From: Takakia lepidozioides
Taxonomy: Eukaryota > Streptophyta > Takakiopsida > Takakiales > Takakiaceae
NCBI GenBank assembly: GCA_030704615.1
Contig: CM060731.1
Span: forward strand, 79,342,756-79,402,755
Reading direction: 5' to 3'
Length of the DNA stretch: 60,000 bases
The position numbers and the translations under genes are program-made. The notes below the pieces were generated by a model. It worked only from the letters and a program-made list of their open reading frames with translations, searched no databases and was not told the origin of the DNA. This document shows, one piece after another, positions 11,957-22,794 of the stretch. Each line of letters opens with the position of its first letter. Position 1 is the first letter of the stretch.

Positions 11957-12269
11957 TAGTGCGGGTAAGTGGATTTGTACATACCCAACCCGCCGGCCAT
12001 ATATGATACCTGGATATTACCCTACCCTTTCATATACCCATATTTAGTATATATCGATGTAGTCGATTGATTTACCCTACCCTATGGGAGGTATAAACTA
12101 ACACGAGGGAGGGTATGTAAGCAAGGGTATCACTTATCCCATATGTATGGGGGCATGAGAAATTATGACTACATAGAACCATACTGTGCATTAGGGCCAA
12201 AATCTGCTAGGGCCCTGTTCATTCTAGAGTGGTCCAGGAATTAAAAAGGGGGGCTTATATAATAAGGCA

Positions 12270-12690
12270 CTAGGGTAGCCTGTGCCGTTGGCCCAAGTGT
12301 CCAGTGTCATCTAAGTCCAAGTGCAATCCCCTATGTATCATAGTACGTCTCCTATGTCGAGGCCCAAATGCAATCGAGGCCCAAATGCAACCTCTAGGGT
12401 AGACTGTGCCGTTGGCCCAAGTGTCCATTGTCATCTAAGTCCAAGTGCAATCCCCTATGTATCTAGAGACCCTCTTGTTTGGGAGATATAGGCCTAGGGT
12501 AGCCCGCGCCATTGGCCCATGGGTTAAGAATTGAAATCTAAGCCCAAATGCAATTTCTTATGTATCCAAAGTGGGTCTCCTATGTCGAGGCCCAAGTGCA
12601 ATCCTCTATTCAAGTATCCAAGTGCATCTCCCGTGTACAAGCCCAAGTGTCCAATGTCATCTAAGTCCAAGTGCAATCCCATATCTGATC
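12270..12690. repeat. Degenerate tandem array, ~120-bp units
   Basis: The phrases GGCCCAAGTGTCC, CATCTAAGTCCAAGTGCAAT and CCCTATGTATC recur at about 12,293, 12,412 and 12,650, with shorter partial copies between them. TCCTATGTCGAGGCCCAA occurs at about 12,350 and again near 12,578. No coding sense is visible. Confidence 0.8.
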
Positions 12691-12692
12691 AT

Positions 12693-12787
12693 TTTATTTT
12701 ATTTTTCAGAGAGCCTACGACCAGATTTGAACCAGAGACCTTTCCCTTGATATCTCTCCCGTCGAGGCTCTAACCATTGTCCCAGGA
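12693..12787 (-). mobile_element. Short tRNA-like SINE (family C) with A/T tail
   Basis: On the minus strand: A-box-like GGGACAATGGTTAGAGCC (12,768-12,785), B-box GGTTCAAATCTGG (about 12,721-12,735), then an A-rich tail AAAAATAAAATAAAATG near 12,695. The length of about 95 bp fits a tRNA-derived SINE or retro-tRNA. No intact cloverleaf can be drawn, so it is not called as a tRNA gene. Confidence 0.6.
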
Positions 12788-12977
12788 ATGCCCACTCTGC
12801 CATTTTTGCTATTTTTTGTGAATTTCCAGCGACCAAAAGTACTTGGAATTCCGTATCTCCCACACCGCATGTCCAAAAATCATGAGACGAAGCCCGTGCA
12901 CCCCTCCTCGTCGAGGGCTTTCCAACGGTACCACGCACTGGCGCCGGGGCCCCGCGGTTCGGGACATCTCAACGTGA

Positions 12978-13006
12978 CAAAACAAAACAAAACAAAACAA
13001 AACAAA
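12978..13006 (+). repeat. (AAAAC)n microsatellite
   Basis: About five perfect AAAAC units follow a GC-rich stretch. It may be the old tail of a retro-inserted sequence. Confidence 0.85.
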
Positions 13007-13567
13007 CGTCTCGATTCATAGATTGATATGTAGAAGGATTTCAAGAAATGAAGGGGTCCAAAAAAAGACGGCAGGAAGGGGAAATGTATTAAATAGGAGA
13101 TGGTTTAGCCACCAAATTCAGGTAAGGGGGTTTGTAGGGGTGGCAGGGCCTTCTAGAAGGGTCCCACCACTTGCGGACAAGGTCCCATCGCCCGGGAGAG
13201 GGTATATAAAGGAGAGGCCCCCTCTTACTAGTTACTAAGTTAGTAAGTAGTGGGCTCTGAGGCAGGGCCCCCAAAAAAAAACGCAAACATCAATCTGTTA
13301 ATTAATAGCAAAGTAAGCTGAAATAAGCTCCCCATTCTATACCCCTTCCGAAATGTGTCATTTACCCAAAGATATTATATAGGGTATATGCTTTTATTTA
13401 TACCCTATTTATACCTACTCGTCATACAACCCTTGTGAGTCTACCCTGAGGGTATATCTATATAAAAAAAATTAGCAAATTACCCTGACCGGAGGGTATA
13501 TCTAAAACTATATACCCACACTACACTGGTATTAATCTTCTGCCCCTCTCTTCGCAGTGTCCCATCA

Positions 13568-13600
13568 GTATAATTAAGGGGCCTGATTTGTGAGCCCGCA
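13568..13600 (+). mobile_element. Fragment of SINE family B, 3' module
   Basis: AAGGGGCCTGATTTGTGAGC is shared with copies near 30,420 and, inverted, 39,460-39,480. Only this short module is present here. Confidence 0.6.
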
Positions 13601-13894
13601 TAGAGAGCTAATTCTAAGATATATATATATGTAATAATCTAGGTGGTGACGTTGTTTAACCATGCGACACAGGTTAAATTTTAACCTGGCTTAACTCTAC
13701 ATTCCACTAGGCGGTTTTAGGGAATGTGGCCTGTTGAGCCTCTGTTTTGTGTTGTGTCAAGAGGGCAAGCAGTTTCATCCATGCAACAGGGCATTTTTGT
13801 GCATGGTTTGGATGTGCAATGTGAATTGCATGATAGTTGCACAAGAGATGCAGATATAACAAGGTACTGTTGTGAGGATAGTGAGCCGTTTGTT

Positions 13895-14903
13895 TGGGAG
13901 TGCCCCCCTTGGCATCTGGTGCAAGGGCGGCTAGAGGAAGCCATGGCTGTCTTGAAATCCTTCGCAAATTCGAATGGAAAGTTTGTACCTGCATGGGTGG
14001 GCTTTACAACTGATGATCTGACATTGAAGAGGCTGTAGCAGTGTACCTGCTTTCCGCTGCTGACAACCCGCGACTATGTACTGATTCGATTCCAGTACTC
14101 GGGGACGTGATGCGCTTCTCAAAACTCCAGGGTGAAGACACAATTGCAGATAACTCGAAGCCATTGCAGGCAATCCGTAAGGCTCCAGGCACCCTTCTCA
14201 GCGTCTTCCAATCTTCAGTTACTAGAAGGATAGTGATTTGGTTGAACTGTGCACTTCGTCTACTATGGGATCAATCTGAATGTCGCCAACATCGGTTACG
14301 TCTGTACCTGAGCATGTTTATGAACGGCTTGGTGGAAATTCCTGCATACGCCCTCTAACCGCACTGCTGCTGGGGAGTTTTGGCAGGAGGAAGATGCTTG
14401 TCTCCGCCATGTTGCTCAGTGGGATCTGTAGCATTGTTGGCAGCTTCCTTTTCAGTGGGTTGGCTGAAAACTCTTCTCTTCCTGTTGGCTCAGGAGTGGT
14501 CAGCTGGGTTGCATACTCTTGGCTGGCATGCGGTATGATAGGCATCTATGGCATCGCTGGGACTTACAAACTGATTTACATTTACACATTGGAGCTGTTC
14601 AATGCTGCCCTGGGGCTAACCGCACAGAGTGCAGGAATAGGGGGAGTGATTGCACCACCAGTTGAGGCGTTGTACAGCTACAACTCTTTCCTGCCATTTG
14701 CAGTTTTTGGAATGGCAGCCTTGGTTGGGGCATTTCTGGCCATTTGGCTCCCGGAAACTTTAAACCAGCCTTTCTGGGACACTCTGGATGGATTGGAACG
14801 AGATGCAAAGGTAAGAAAAGAGGCTGAACATGCAGATGTAGAATCTACATTACCTGCACAGTCTCCTGTTGTCGTTGGGCTTCAAGAAATAGATCAGAGC
14901 TAG
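13895..14903 (+). pseudogene. Decayed organic cation/carnitine transporter (MFS, plant OCT type)
   Basis: The intact relatives are 12-helix membrane transporters for carnitine and organic cations. Only the region after the central loop remains: HLVQGRLEEAMAVLKSFANS, APGTLLSVFQSSVTRR, YLSMFMNGLVEIPAYAL, TALLLGSFGRRKMLVSAMLL and LPFAVFGMAALVGAF, then LPETLNQPFWDTLDGLE. The first six helices are missing. Reading along the gene needs frame changes near 14,030, 14,265, 14,300 and 14,357. Residues expected between ELF and NAALGLTAQ are deleted in frame. It ends with TAG at 14,901. Plant members often lack introns, so splicing does not explain the breaks. If the assembly contains base-level errors, some shifts could be artefacts, but the missing N-terminal half would remain. 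Confidence 0.75.
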
Positions 14904-15518
14904 CTTCATCCCTTCCTTGGCTCAAAAATGCTCCAACCAGTCTTCTGGGTTGCAAGATTTCAGCTTTACCTGATGGGGGCAAGGTTGACAGTGTAACCTA
15001 GGGAGTCCAGAAACTCTGCCTAGATTTCTGAAGGGACAAATTCCAGACGGCGGGGGCCTGCTTGGGTGCGAAGTTTCTGGACTCTACAGGATACTTCTTT
15101 GGACTTGCAATCCAGCCACTTGAGGGCTGGTGCACGGGATTAATACCAAACAATCACAACAGAAGATCAATCCTGAGAAAGAACTTATATTCCTCGATGG
15201 AACTTCTTCCACAATTCCTGCAAAACAGGTGGCAGATATTTACAGAAAATTGAAAGGTGGACAGCTGCTAAATGAAACTCCCATCATGATGCGAGAGTGC
15301 AAAAGAGTTTGTTTCTACCCAAACCACCTTACCAAAAGAACTTCATAGCCAAGATGCATGACCTCCACCTAAAGGAAGTCTTGGACATAAGTTGGCCGAC
15401 ATCAACACCCAAGGGCAGCACTGGAACCCAATACTCTGCAAGATAAACATCAATGAGTCAGTAGCTTATCACCCAATCTGAATTCTCTCTCAGTAACATG
15501 CCCCCTTCCTGAAAAATC
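14904..15518. other. Intergenic, no gene supported
   Basis: It holds a small inverted repeat around GTCCAGAAACTCT (about 15,004-15,018) and its complement near 15,073-15,090. Otherwise I see nothing. Confidence 0.4.
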
Positions 15519-18500
15519 TTATGCTCTTACACCCCCACCCTCCCCAAGACTAACCAACTTGCATACCGGAATCCCGAGAAGCAGGCCTTGAGCATTGACA
15601 AGCACTGGCAGTCCCCTCCTCACATGCTGAGGAAGGCGTCCCAGGATGGCTGAAGCTTGCTGAGCTTTAGCTGCCAGATGGCTGCCGCAGACAACATCCT
15701 TGCCTGCAATTTCTTTTGCAGATGCAACCCTGTTTCCAGATTTGAGATTCATCTGGGATTTCCCACACACAGACCTATTTGATCTCCATAGCAAATCTTG
15801 TGGCATAGTCTCATGGCCGCTGCCACCATGTGGATGTCCAGTTTGGTCTAAGCAATTACTGAAGGCATATTCACAGCGATTCGAAAAATAATTCACCCTT
15901 GCGACCTGTGAAAGATAAGTCCAATCCTTCTCCTCGAAATGTCGGATCCATGCATGAGGCTTCTCTGTTAAAAGACAGCATTGAGCTGCCTGCCCCCCAC
16001 TGTTACATGTGTGACCTGAATTGTTGGATTGCAACAGGGAGTAATTATAGGTCAGGTTTTCTTTTGCCAGACCTTGTAGCCCAAATAGTTCACTAGAACT
16101 AGCCCCAGCCACGTTTGGTGACCATGAGACCACAAATCGATTCATAAAATAACAGGACTCTCCAAATGCAAGTGGCCAGTTAAGACCTTTGGCTGTTGGA
16201 ATTCCTCGCCTTATCTCTCTCTCGATATCAGTCCCTTCTTTGCAAGTCTTGGTCATAGCATCAGCAACTTCCATACTCAATGAATGTAACAAATCCATGC
16301 TCGACTCTGAAATCAATCCCAGCTGTTTTCCTTGCTCTAAGACACTTGCTGACCCTTCTTCAGCATCCAATATTGGTATCGAGGGCTCCAGAAGATGTGC
16401 CTGTATACTCCTCTCTGGTGACATGTTAACAACCTGAGGCATGGCTGTCCCTGGTTCCCAAGCAGTACGCCACACGGCTCTTGATGGTGGACCCATTGAA
16501 TAGGCCTTCCAGAGGCTGGTTTCTACACACACACTGGGTACTGGAGAATCAGGTGAAAAGCACACCAACAACTTGGAGCCCTTTGATCCTGAAACAGGAG
16601 CCACAGTGCAGCCACCTAGTGTAAATGCTCCCTGCCAATACATGCACAGATGTGTCACCAAAGATTTTATCTCCTTTGTGGGTTCTAAAACCCAAAACTC
16701 TCCCCAAAAAGAGGTGGTTGTAGACCTTCAGCATAGCTATCCCTGACTTGACCACTTCCTTGTCCTGTGGCAAAACCAAGGAATGCACATACTAATTTGC
16801 AGTTTATCTGGATCCAGATAAAACTGCAACTTTGCTGTAAGATTCACTGGTTTCGGGTGGGCTACCATAAGTTCCATCAGCTCCCGTCTACTGAGACTGA
16901 TGCGGTCGTGATTGGCAGAAATTTTCAGACCTCCAGTATTTTGTGGCAGTAGGAAAGCAACAGACAGTCTGTATTCCTCAAAAACAGAGAGAGTATGTAC
17001 TCATAAGAAGTTATTTGCCGTAGCCTTGTGGCCATAGACCTGGCGTCCAGTTTGGGCGAAACAAGAGGGAACTAACACTACCTTTGTGAGGGGCACTCCA
17101 GTAGTGGGACTTACCTTGATATAAACAACTAGTTCAGGCTTTCTAGAAAGCCCTTCACACAAGCTTTCTAGATACAGCGAGAGAAAGGGAGCTACCTGGA
17201 ATGGACTTTGGCGAATGCGTTCCATCAGAAATTTCAAACCTCTCCCTCGAGGAGGTTTCTCCTTTTGGGCAACAAACTGCCGTCCAAACCCCCACATTAA
17301 AGAGCAATTTAGCAACGCTTACTTCTCCTGTTTGACACTACTTCTACTGTTTCACAGACATTGCTTGGTACATCACTGATTTCCGTTGGACAAGATATTG
17401 TCCATCTCAAGAACTAAGATTTAACCATAAAGAATGTACTCATAAGACTACATTTGCCGGAGCCTTGTGGCCATAAAACCCGCTCCAGTTTGGAGAAATA
17501 AAGGGAACAGACACTACCTTTGTGAGGGGCTCACTCCAGTAGTGGGATTACCTTGAAATAAATAATTTGTTCGGGCATCCAGATTTCCTCTAGAAAGCAC
17601 TTCACAAAAGCATCAATCTGCTGTGTGTGATCTGACAGTAAGACCTCAACAGGGCCAGAGCTTTAGGCTCAGCTTCGAGATTTTGAAAGTTGCTGAACAG
17701 AGGTGCAGGAACTTTGTTCTTGATGTTCCTGAAGAGGGTCGCTCTCTGATGAGAATACCCCGGACATTGTATCAGAAAATGGATATTGTATTCAGGCCAC
17801 CCGCACATCAGGCATTGACAATCTCCCTTTCCTCTCTGCGTCTGTTTATTGTTCAAAGGTAGACTCCCTGCCCTGAATTTAAGTTTCTCTGAACTTGTTT
17901 CCAGTCTGTAACATGGGTGAGGACCTGAAGGATAACCTCATGGACCTACCTACCCTCGGCACTAGACTGAGATTTTATGCCTAACTTTGTATTTAACCAT
18001 AAAGAGTAGGTTTATGAGGGGATTTTCGCAATGAGTTGAAAGATTGAGTGGTTACACGTGATCTTCCAGCAGCTCCAGGCAGATACCGCTGACCCATTAT
18101 TCTTCTGAAGATTTCAGTAGCTGGTAGAACAAGCAACAAGAATCTTTACCCTTGGTCCACTAGTGCGTCAAGCAAATTTTTTGTTTTGTAATCTTCCATT
18201 CAAACAATATCTCCAAGAAACAATCTTATGGACACAGTACTTCCGTGGTGAGTAAAAGAGCACTTGCCTGCAAAACTGCCACCAAGACTCTGGAGAGGAC
18301 AGCATCAGTAGTACAACTTGAAGACAGTCTTTCCACATCAATGGTAGCATATGCGAGGTCCTTGAATTGTGACACGGAGAAAAGCAGGCCTCAGGACTGA
18401 TTCAAAGCCTTGCACTGTACCAGATGAGAAAATGTAAATGGGAAATTAAGAATCCAAGTAGTGACATTCTGCAGACGCAAAATAATTCTCAGTACGCGGG

Positions 18501-21500
18501 CCGACTGTATATAAAAGGATGGGACACTAAACTATCACAAGGCATGGTGGACTATCTAGCCTCTTGGGATTTCATTGTGGGTTTGCCTGTTCGAAGGAAA
18601 AGAGAGACAGCACACAGGCCCTTACATGGGAAACAGACACCACAACAGCAAGTACTTTGTCCCTGACACCATCAAGAGCTGCTCGTGTCTTGCGGCAACT
18701 GTTGATAAGATCCTGTATTTCTTTCCTCCGTAAGCCTGTGTGAGGGATATGTGTCAGGCCATTGTCTCCAATGCCTGGAAATAATATGAAGTCACAGTTC
18801 CCACCACTTTAAGGTGGGTTGCTAACCAATCTGTCGGCAAATGATGGAGTAACAGATTATTAAAGAGTTTGAAGAAAGTTCAGTGAAAGGCACAACGTAC
18901 GAAACTGAGGCTCTGCTAGAGACATGCGGATACGGTTCCGTGCAAACAACCGATTGCGATTAGTCGGGTCTTCCACCCACTCTTGTCCTGCATCTCTGCA
19001 CACCTGCTCACAATCAGATAGATGCAGTGACTCAGGTTGCTGCTAGGCTTTTCTATGATCACATGGCACATGACAGCATTTCTCTTAATATGATTAACAT
19101 CAGAAACTAGTTGGAGTGTCAGGTGGTGCAACCCTCCTCCCAATCACCAGTTGCATGGATCTGTTTAATCGCTCTGGTAGCTGCACTGCTGTTTATGGGA
19201 AATTGGCTTCAAGGCTTCTCATCAGCCCCACCTATGCCTTGGTTGTAACTGCTGTCTTGTCATTTTCTGTAGTATTGACACCACCTGAGTTGGGACTTAA
19301 CAGAATTTCGTATGTTGTCTCTGTGCCCATTCACTTTAGATACTGTTTTTCTGGGGCATCTGCCTTTCCAGTTCTTATATTGGCTTGCCAAGGTTGTGCG
19401 TCAGGTTTTTGGCTTTATTCGTCTCTGGGCTACCTGACAATTTCCTCAACAAACAAAAAATTAAACAAACAGACAATAGAGAGCTCAAGGCACAAACACT
19501 CACTTGATAGAGGTCATCCTTGGAAAGATCCAGCAAAGGCCTGACCAAAAGCAACCCTTGATGAACCCTGCATGGGATGCATGGTATGGGCATTCGAGGA
19601 AAAATGTATGAGACAAACGCCATGCCAGCTAATCCTGCGATGCCACTGCCTCGTGCCAGCCGCATCACAAACAACTCTGCCTGCTCACGTCACCCACATG
19701 GCATTTGATCAGCACTCGCAATTTTTGCTTCCTCCCATCCCAGATCAAAATCGACCATTTCTCTATGCAACATTCTGTAGTTTATCTTTTAGTTTTCCTG
19801 TCTAACTGCCCCAACTATTAGATCAGTCCTCTATTCCACAAACACACACAAGGACTTGGACATTGAAATAGACTAGTCCGTCCTTATAGCAGAAAGGATT
19901 GAGCAAACCTGGTCATCAGCATGGTGGGCTGTGAGAAGAATGTCAATGGCATGCCTCCTGCATGCCCTTTCCATAAGGGTGTACCTACACTCCAGCACCA
20001 TCCAGGTTCACACAGATTTAAAAGTGCAGACCAGCTGTAAATGTCAGCAACCAAAAGGTTCAACTTGATAGAATAAACTGGTCCGTCATCCAGCAGAGAG
20101 AGACAGAGCACAATGCCTTCGAAAACACCATAGAAGAGCCTGATAAGTGCTAGATATTTAATAGGAGATGTGAGACAATAGAGTATAAGAAAGTGAAGCG
20201 CGGGACATCTACCTTGCATTCCGTGCAGCTTCTTGCAAATGGCTGGGTGCAGGAATGCCCTCCACCCACTCACAGCTAAGCACAAGACACTCCATACCTT
20301 CACCCCACCCCAATGCTACATTCTTGGTATGTGCAGCTTTAAGGTTTGGATCGGCAACAAACAACATTCATCTGAGCATCAGTCACTTAAGCTGTGCTGG
20401 AGGACATGGCCGGCTCTTAAGGCTCTAGCTGTCCACCAGGCCCCCTGTGCCAAGTAAGTGGACAAGACATTGAGCATTGAGCATTGCAAGGGACAACTCT
20501 AAATCTATAGATGCACGGGCTGCTCTAAATCTGTCTGAGACTAGAAAATAGACTCTCGAGGCTTATGGAGCCACAATGTCCTCTTATCTCCGAACAAGAT
20601 GTTCGTATGGTGCAACCAAAATCTGAAAGGCTCCTGCTGATCCCATGCTGCAAACACATTGGGTTTTTGAAGCTGGTGTTTACCCAGGCTGGAAACCCGT
20701 CGTTGCACGCACAGAGCCTCCATGGCACTCTCTGGCCGTAAGCCATGGTCGACCACCATGCCTGTGAGTTTGTTTGTCACCACACCCGATTCATCCCCCA
20801 TCACAGGCCCTTCACGTTGCCACCAGCGTACTGCTAATATGCAGAGGGCCATGCTGTCAGGCCCACCTGACACTGCAATCCCTACATTTCACCAATTTGC
20901 CTTCAGTCCACCTCTTCAGCATTTCTTCTTCTTTTCTGTGCGGCTCTCAAACACACTTAGAATAGAACAACAAGAAAATCATACCAAAAGACTCCGAATG
21001 TGGCTCGGAAAGCATCCATGATCGATTTTCCGAGTTTCTTCCATTCCTTCCTTCTTTCTTCTTATCTATCTGTGCCTTTTTAGCAGGTTGACCTTCAATC
21101 GAGCTAACAAATTTATAAACAAGCGAATTGGGCCATGATGATAATCTTCCCTTAACTAGGAGAGGTCAAGATGAAATTACTGCCCCACCATAACGTAAAA
21201 GCTACCGCTTCCTAAATGAAACGAAATTATTCGCAAGACAAACTAACATGCATCTTCGCCTCCCACCAATTGGCTAACCTGATAGATGCCTGTCTTTGAA
21301 GTCTCACAAGCCTACAAGAATCTTCCCTTAACTGGGAGAGGTCAAGATGAAATTACTGCCCCACCATAAACGTAAAAGCTACAGCTTCCTGAATGAAATG
21401 AAATTATTCGCAAGACAAACTATGCATCTTCGCCTCCCACCAATTGGCTAACCTGATAGATGCCTGTCTTTGAAGTCTCACAAGTCTACACGAAACTCTC

Positions 21501-21784
21501 GAAGCCACCAGAACTCCACAAATAAAGCTTTGGACTGTAGGAAGCACACTTTAAGAAAAAAAATCAAGAATGCAAACCCTCCAGAAGTCCATTTGAAAAT
21601 ATTTTGATCATATCTTAAGAAACATTCGAGATTGCAACTTACCAATGCGATCACGGGTCGTGATTCCCGCCATCATCATCCTCTTCGCGAAGACGCCATC
21701 AGCGTCCAAAGCCTCATCTTGCTGTCGATAACCTTCCTGACGTTGGCTCATCCCCGAAGAAATCTGAGGTGTGCCCACCACCAT
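15519..21784 (-). CDS. tRNA(Ile)-lysidine synthase (TilS), nuclear-encoded, probably organellar
   Basis: Converts C34 of tRNA-Ile(CAU) to lysidine with ATP and lysine, so that the tRNA reads AUA. Ten exons join in phase to about 725 residues: 21,643-21,784; 20,684-20,881; 20,213-20,297; 19,909-19,984; 19,504-19,680; 18,901-19,003; 18,626-18,735; 18,268-18,360; 17,196-17,276; 15,519-16,631. Exon 2 has the PP-loop ATP site IAVSGGPDSMALC and VDHGLRPES. Next come CEWVEG and HLQEAARNARY (exon 3), LLTAHHADDQAELFVMRLAR (4-5), GQEWVEDPTNRNRLFARNRI (6), INSCRKTRAAL (7) and GRGLKFLMERIRQ (9). The last exon has LGGCTVAPVSGSKGSK and ends after QHVRRGLPVLVNAQG. Intron 8 appears to use a GC donor (CAG/GCAAGT). 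No obvious transit peptide is seen after the chosen ATG (a stop lies just upstream in frame), so a further 5' exon is possible. Introns hold a LINE scrap and duplications. Confidence 0.92.
16991..17611. repeat. Direct intronic duplication within TilS (~180 bp, two copies)
   Basis: 16,991-17,167 (intron 9) and 17,431-17,611 (intron 8) share ATGTACTCATAAGA, AGCCTTGTGGCCATA, CACTACCTTTGTGAGGGGC and TCCAGTAGTGGGA in the same order. Exon 9 lies between the copies. A third trace (ACCATAAAGAGTAGG) is near 17,996. Confidence 0.8.
17600..17856 (-). mobile_element. LINE zinc-knuckle fragment in TilS intron 8
   Basis: The minus strand reads CQCLMCGWPEYNIHFLIQCP followed by an Arg-rich stretch. This matches the C-terminal Cys/His motif (zf-RVT type) of plant non-LTR reverse transcriptases. 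The frame is open for 84 codons with nothing else of the element nearby. Confidence 0.65.
21143..21493. repeat. Tandem duplication, two copies of ~176 bp, TilS intron 1
   Basis: AATCTTCCCTTAACT begins at 21,143 and again at 21,319. The copies match through GAGGTCAAGATGAAATTACT, CACCAATTGGCTAACCTGAT and TTTGAAGTCTCACAAG with few changes, so the event is recent. Confidence 0.9.
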
Positions 21785-22794
21785 CGTAGAGCTCCCTTGG
21801 CTCCCTTGGCTGCTTTCAAGGGTTTAGGGCTTAGGACTGAGGGGCGTTACCACACGAGCGGCACTGGAAGCAAACGCGAGAATATGATTGGGGTGGACAA
21901 ACCTATAATGGTTACTTACCGAAATGTGACCCCTATAAATATTTGTTAAATGGCTCAATTGTGAATTCAAAAACGTCCTTTCAGACCTGCTGATCCGAAT
22001 TACATTCATGACATGGCAATTCATTAGTCGCTGGAAACTACATACATGCACGATAAAGATCAGAGGTATTAAAGTGGCTGATCTGTTCGACATTTATTGC
22101 TGGTTCAAAACAAAGGAGCGTGCGGGTTATATTTGGGGATGCATTAAGTCGTTTTGGCAAATGCATAGTGTTAGGAAACCGGAGCAAGTGGCCCAGGATT
22201 CAAACAAGTCGTCGTTGATAATTGCAACAAAGTGGTTAGTTAGTGTGATTGATCATAGATTCAAATTTGCAAGCAAACTGTTAAACGCAGAATAGCGGAT
22301 GATTTGGAGTGAGATTTGTGCGGGTAACTTTTGTAGTTTGAAGTACGCTTTCAGATCAGCAGGAAATGGGATCGTCGTTCAGGATTGTAGATGCATTTCG
22401 TTTGCTTCTTGATACAAAGTTAACAGGAGATTATGAGGAAAATCACGTCGAACTTAGTGAGAGTAAGAATGATTCTAGCAGACACAGACCCACAAATTCA
22501 CGCTTGAATGAAAACGAAAGCTATGACATTTGGGGAGAAGTGGACCCCAATTACGATTGGGCTCAAGATCTGGAGGATCATTCCCAAGTGCACTTCCAAT
22601 GCGGTCAAGGAGACGGACTATTTGATCATATCAACGAGCAAAGTCAATCGGTCCCATGAGCTCCAATTAGCAGCGATGAATGGAATCGTTCAGGAGGTGC
22701 ATCGCCGGCAAGAAACGATGAACCTCCTACACCGCACCGGAAGCAATGGAGTCAAGTAGGACCGCAAAGGAAAAATGGGAATTGGACGGATTTC
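21785..22794 (+). other. TilS upstream region and unassigned open frames
   Basis: The TilS promoter should lie at the left end. Two plus-strand open frames follow: 22,008-22,295 (95 codons) and an ATG-started 98-codon frame at 22,366-22,659 (MGSSFRIVDAFRLLLDTK...). I recognise neither. They sit directly before the pogo-like relic and may be parts of the same or another element. Confidence 0.35.

Larger units (their letters stand above)
11957..13523. mobile_element. Possible non-autonomous element with ~30-bp imperfect inverted ends
   Basis: The left end reads TAGTGCGGGTAAGTGG (11,957 on). The reverse complement of the right end, to 13,523, reads TAGTGTGGGTATATAG. The two arms match imperfectly over about 30 bp, including a terminal ATACCC. 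Both flanks are rich in TACCC/GGGTA. The inside holds a tandem array, a SINE and an (AAAAC)n run but no transposase. I could not find a clear target-site duplication, so the boundaries and class are tentative. Confidence 0.4.
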
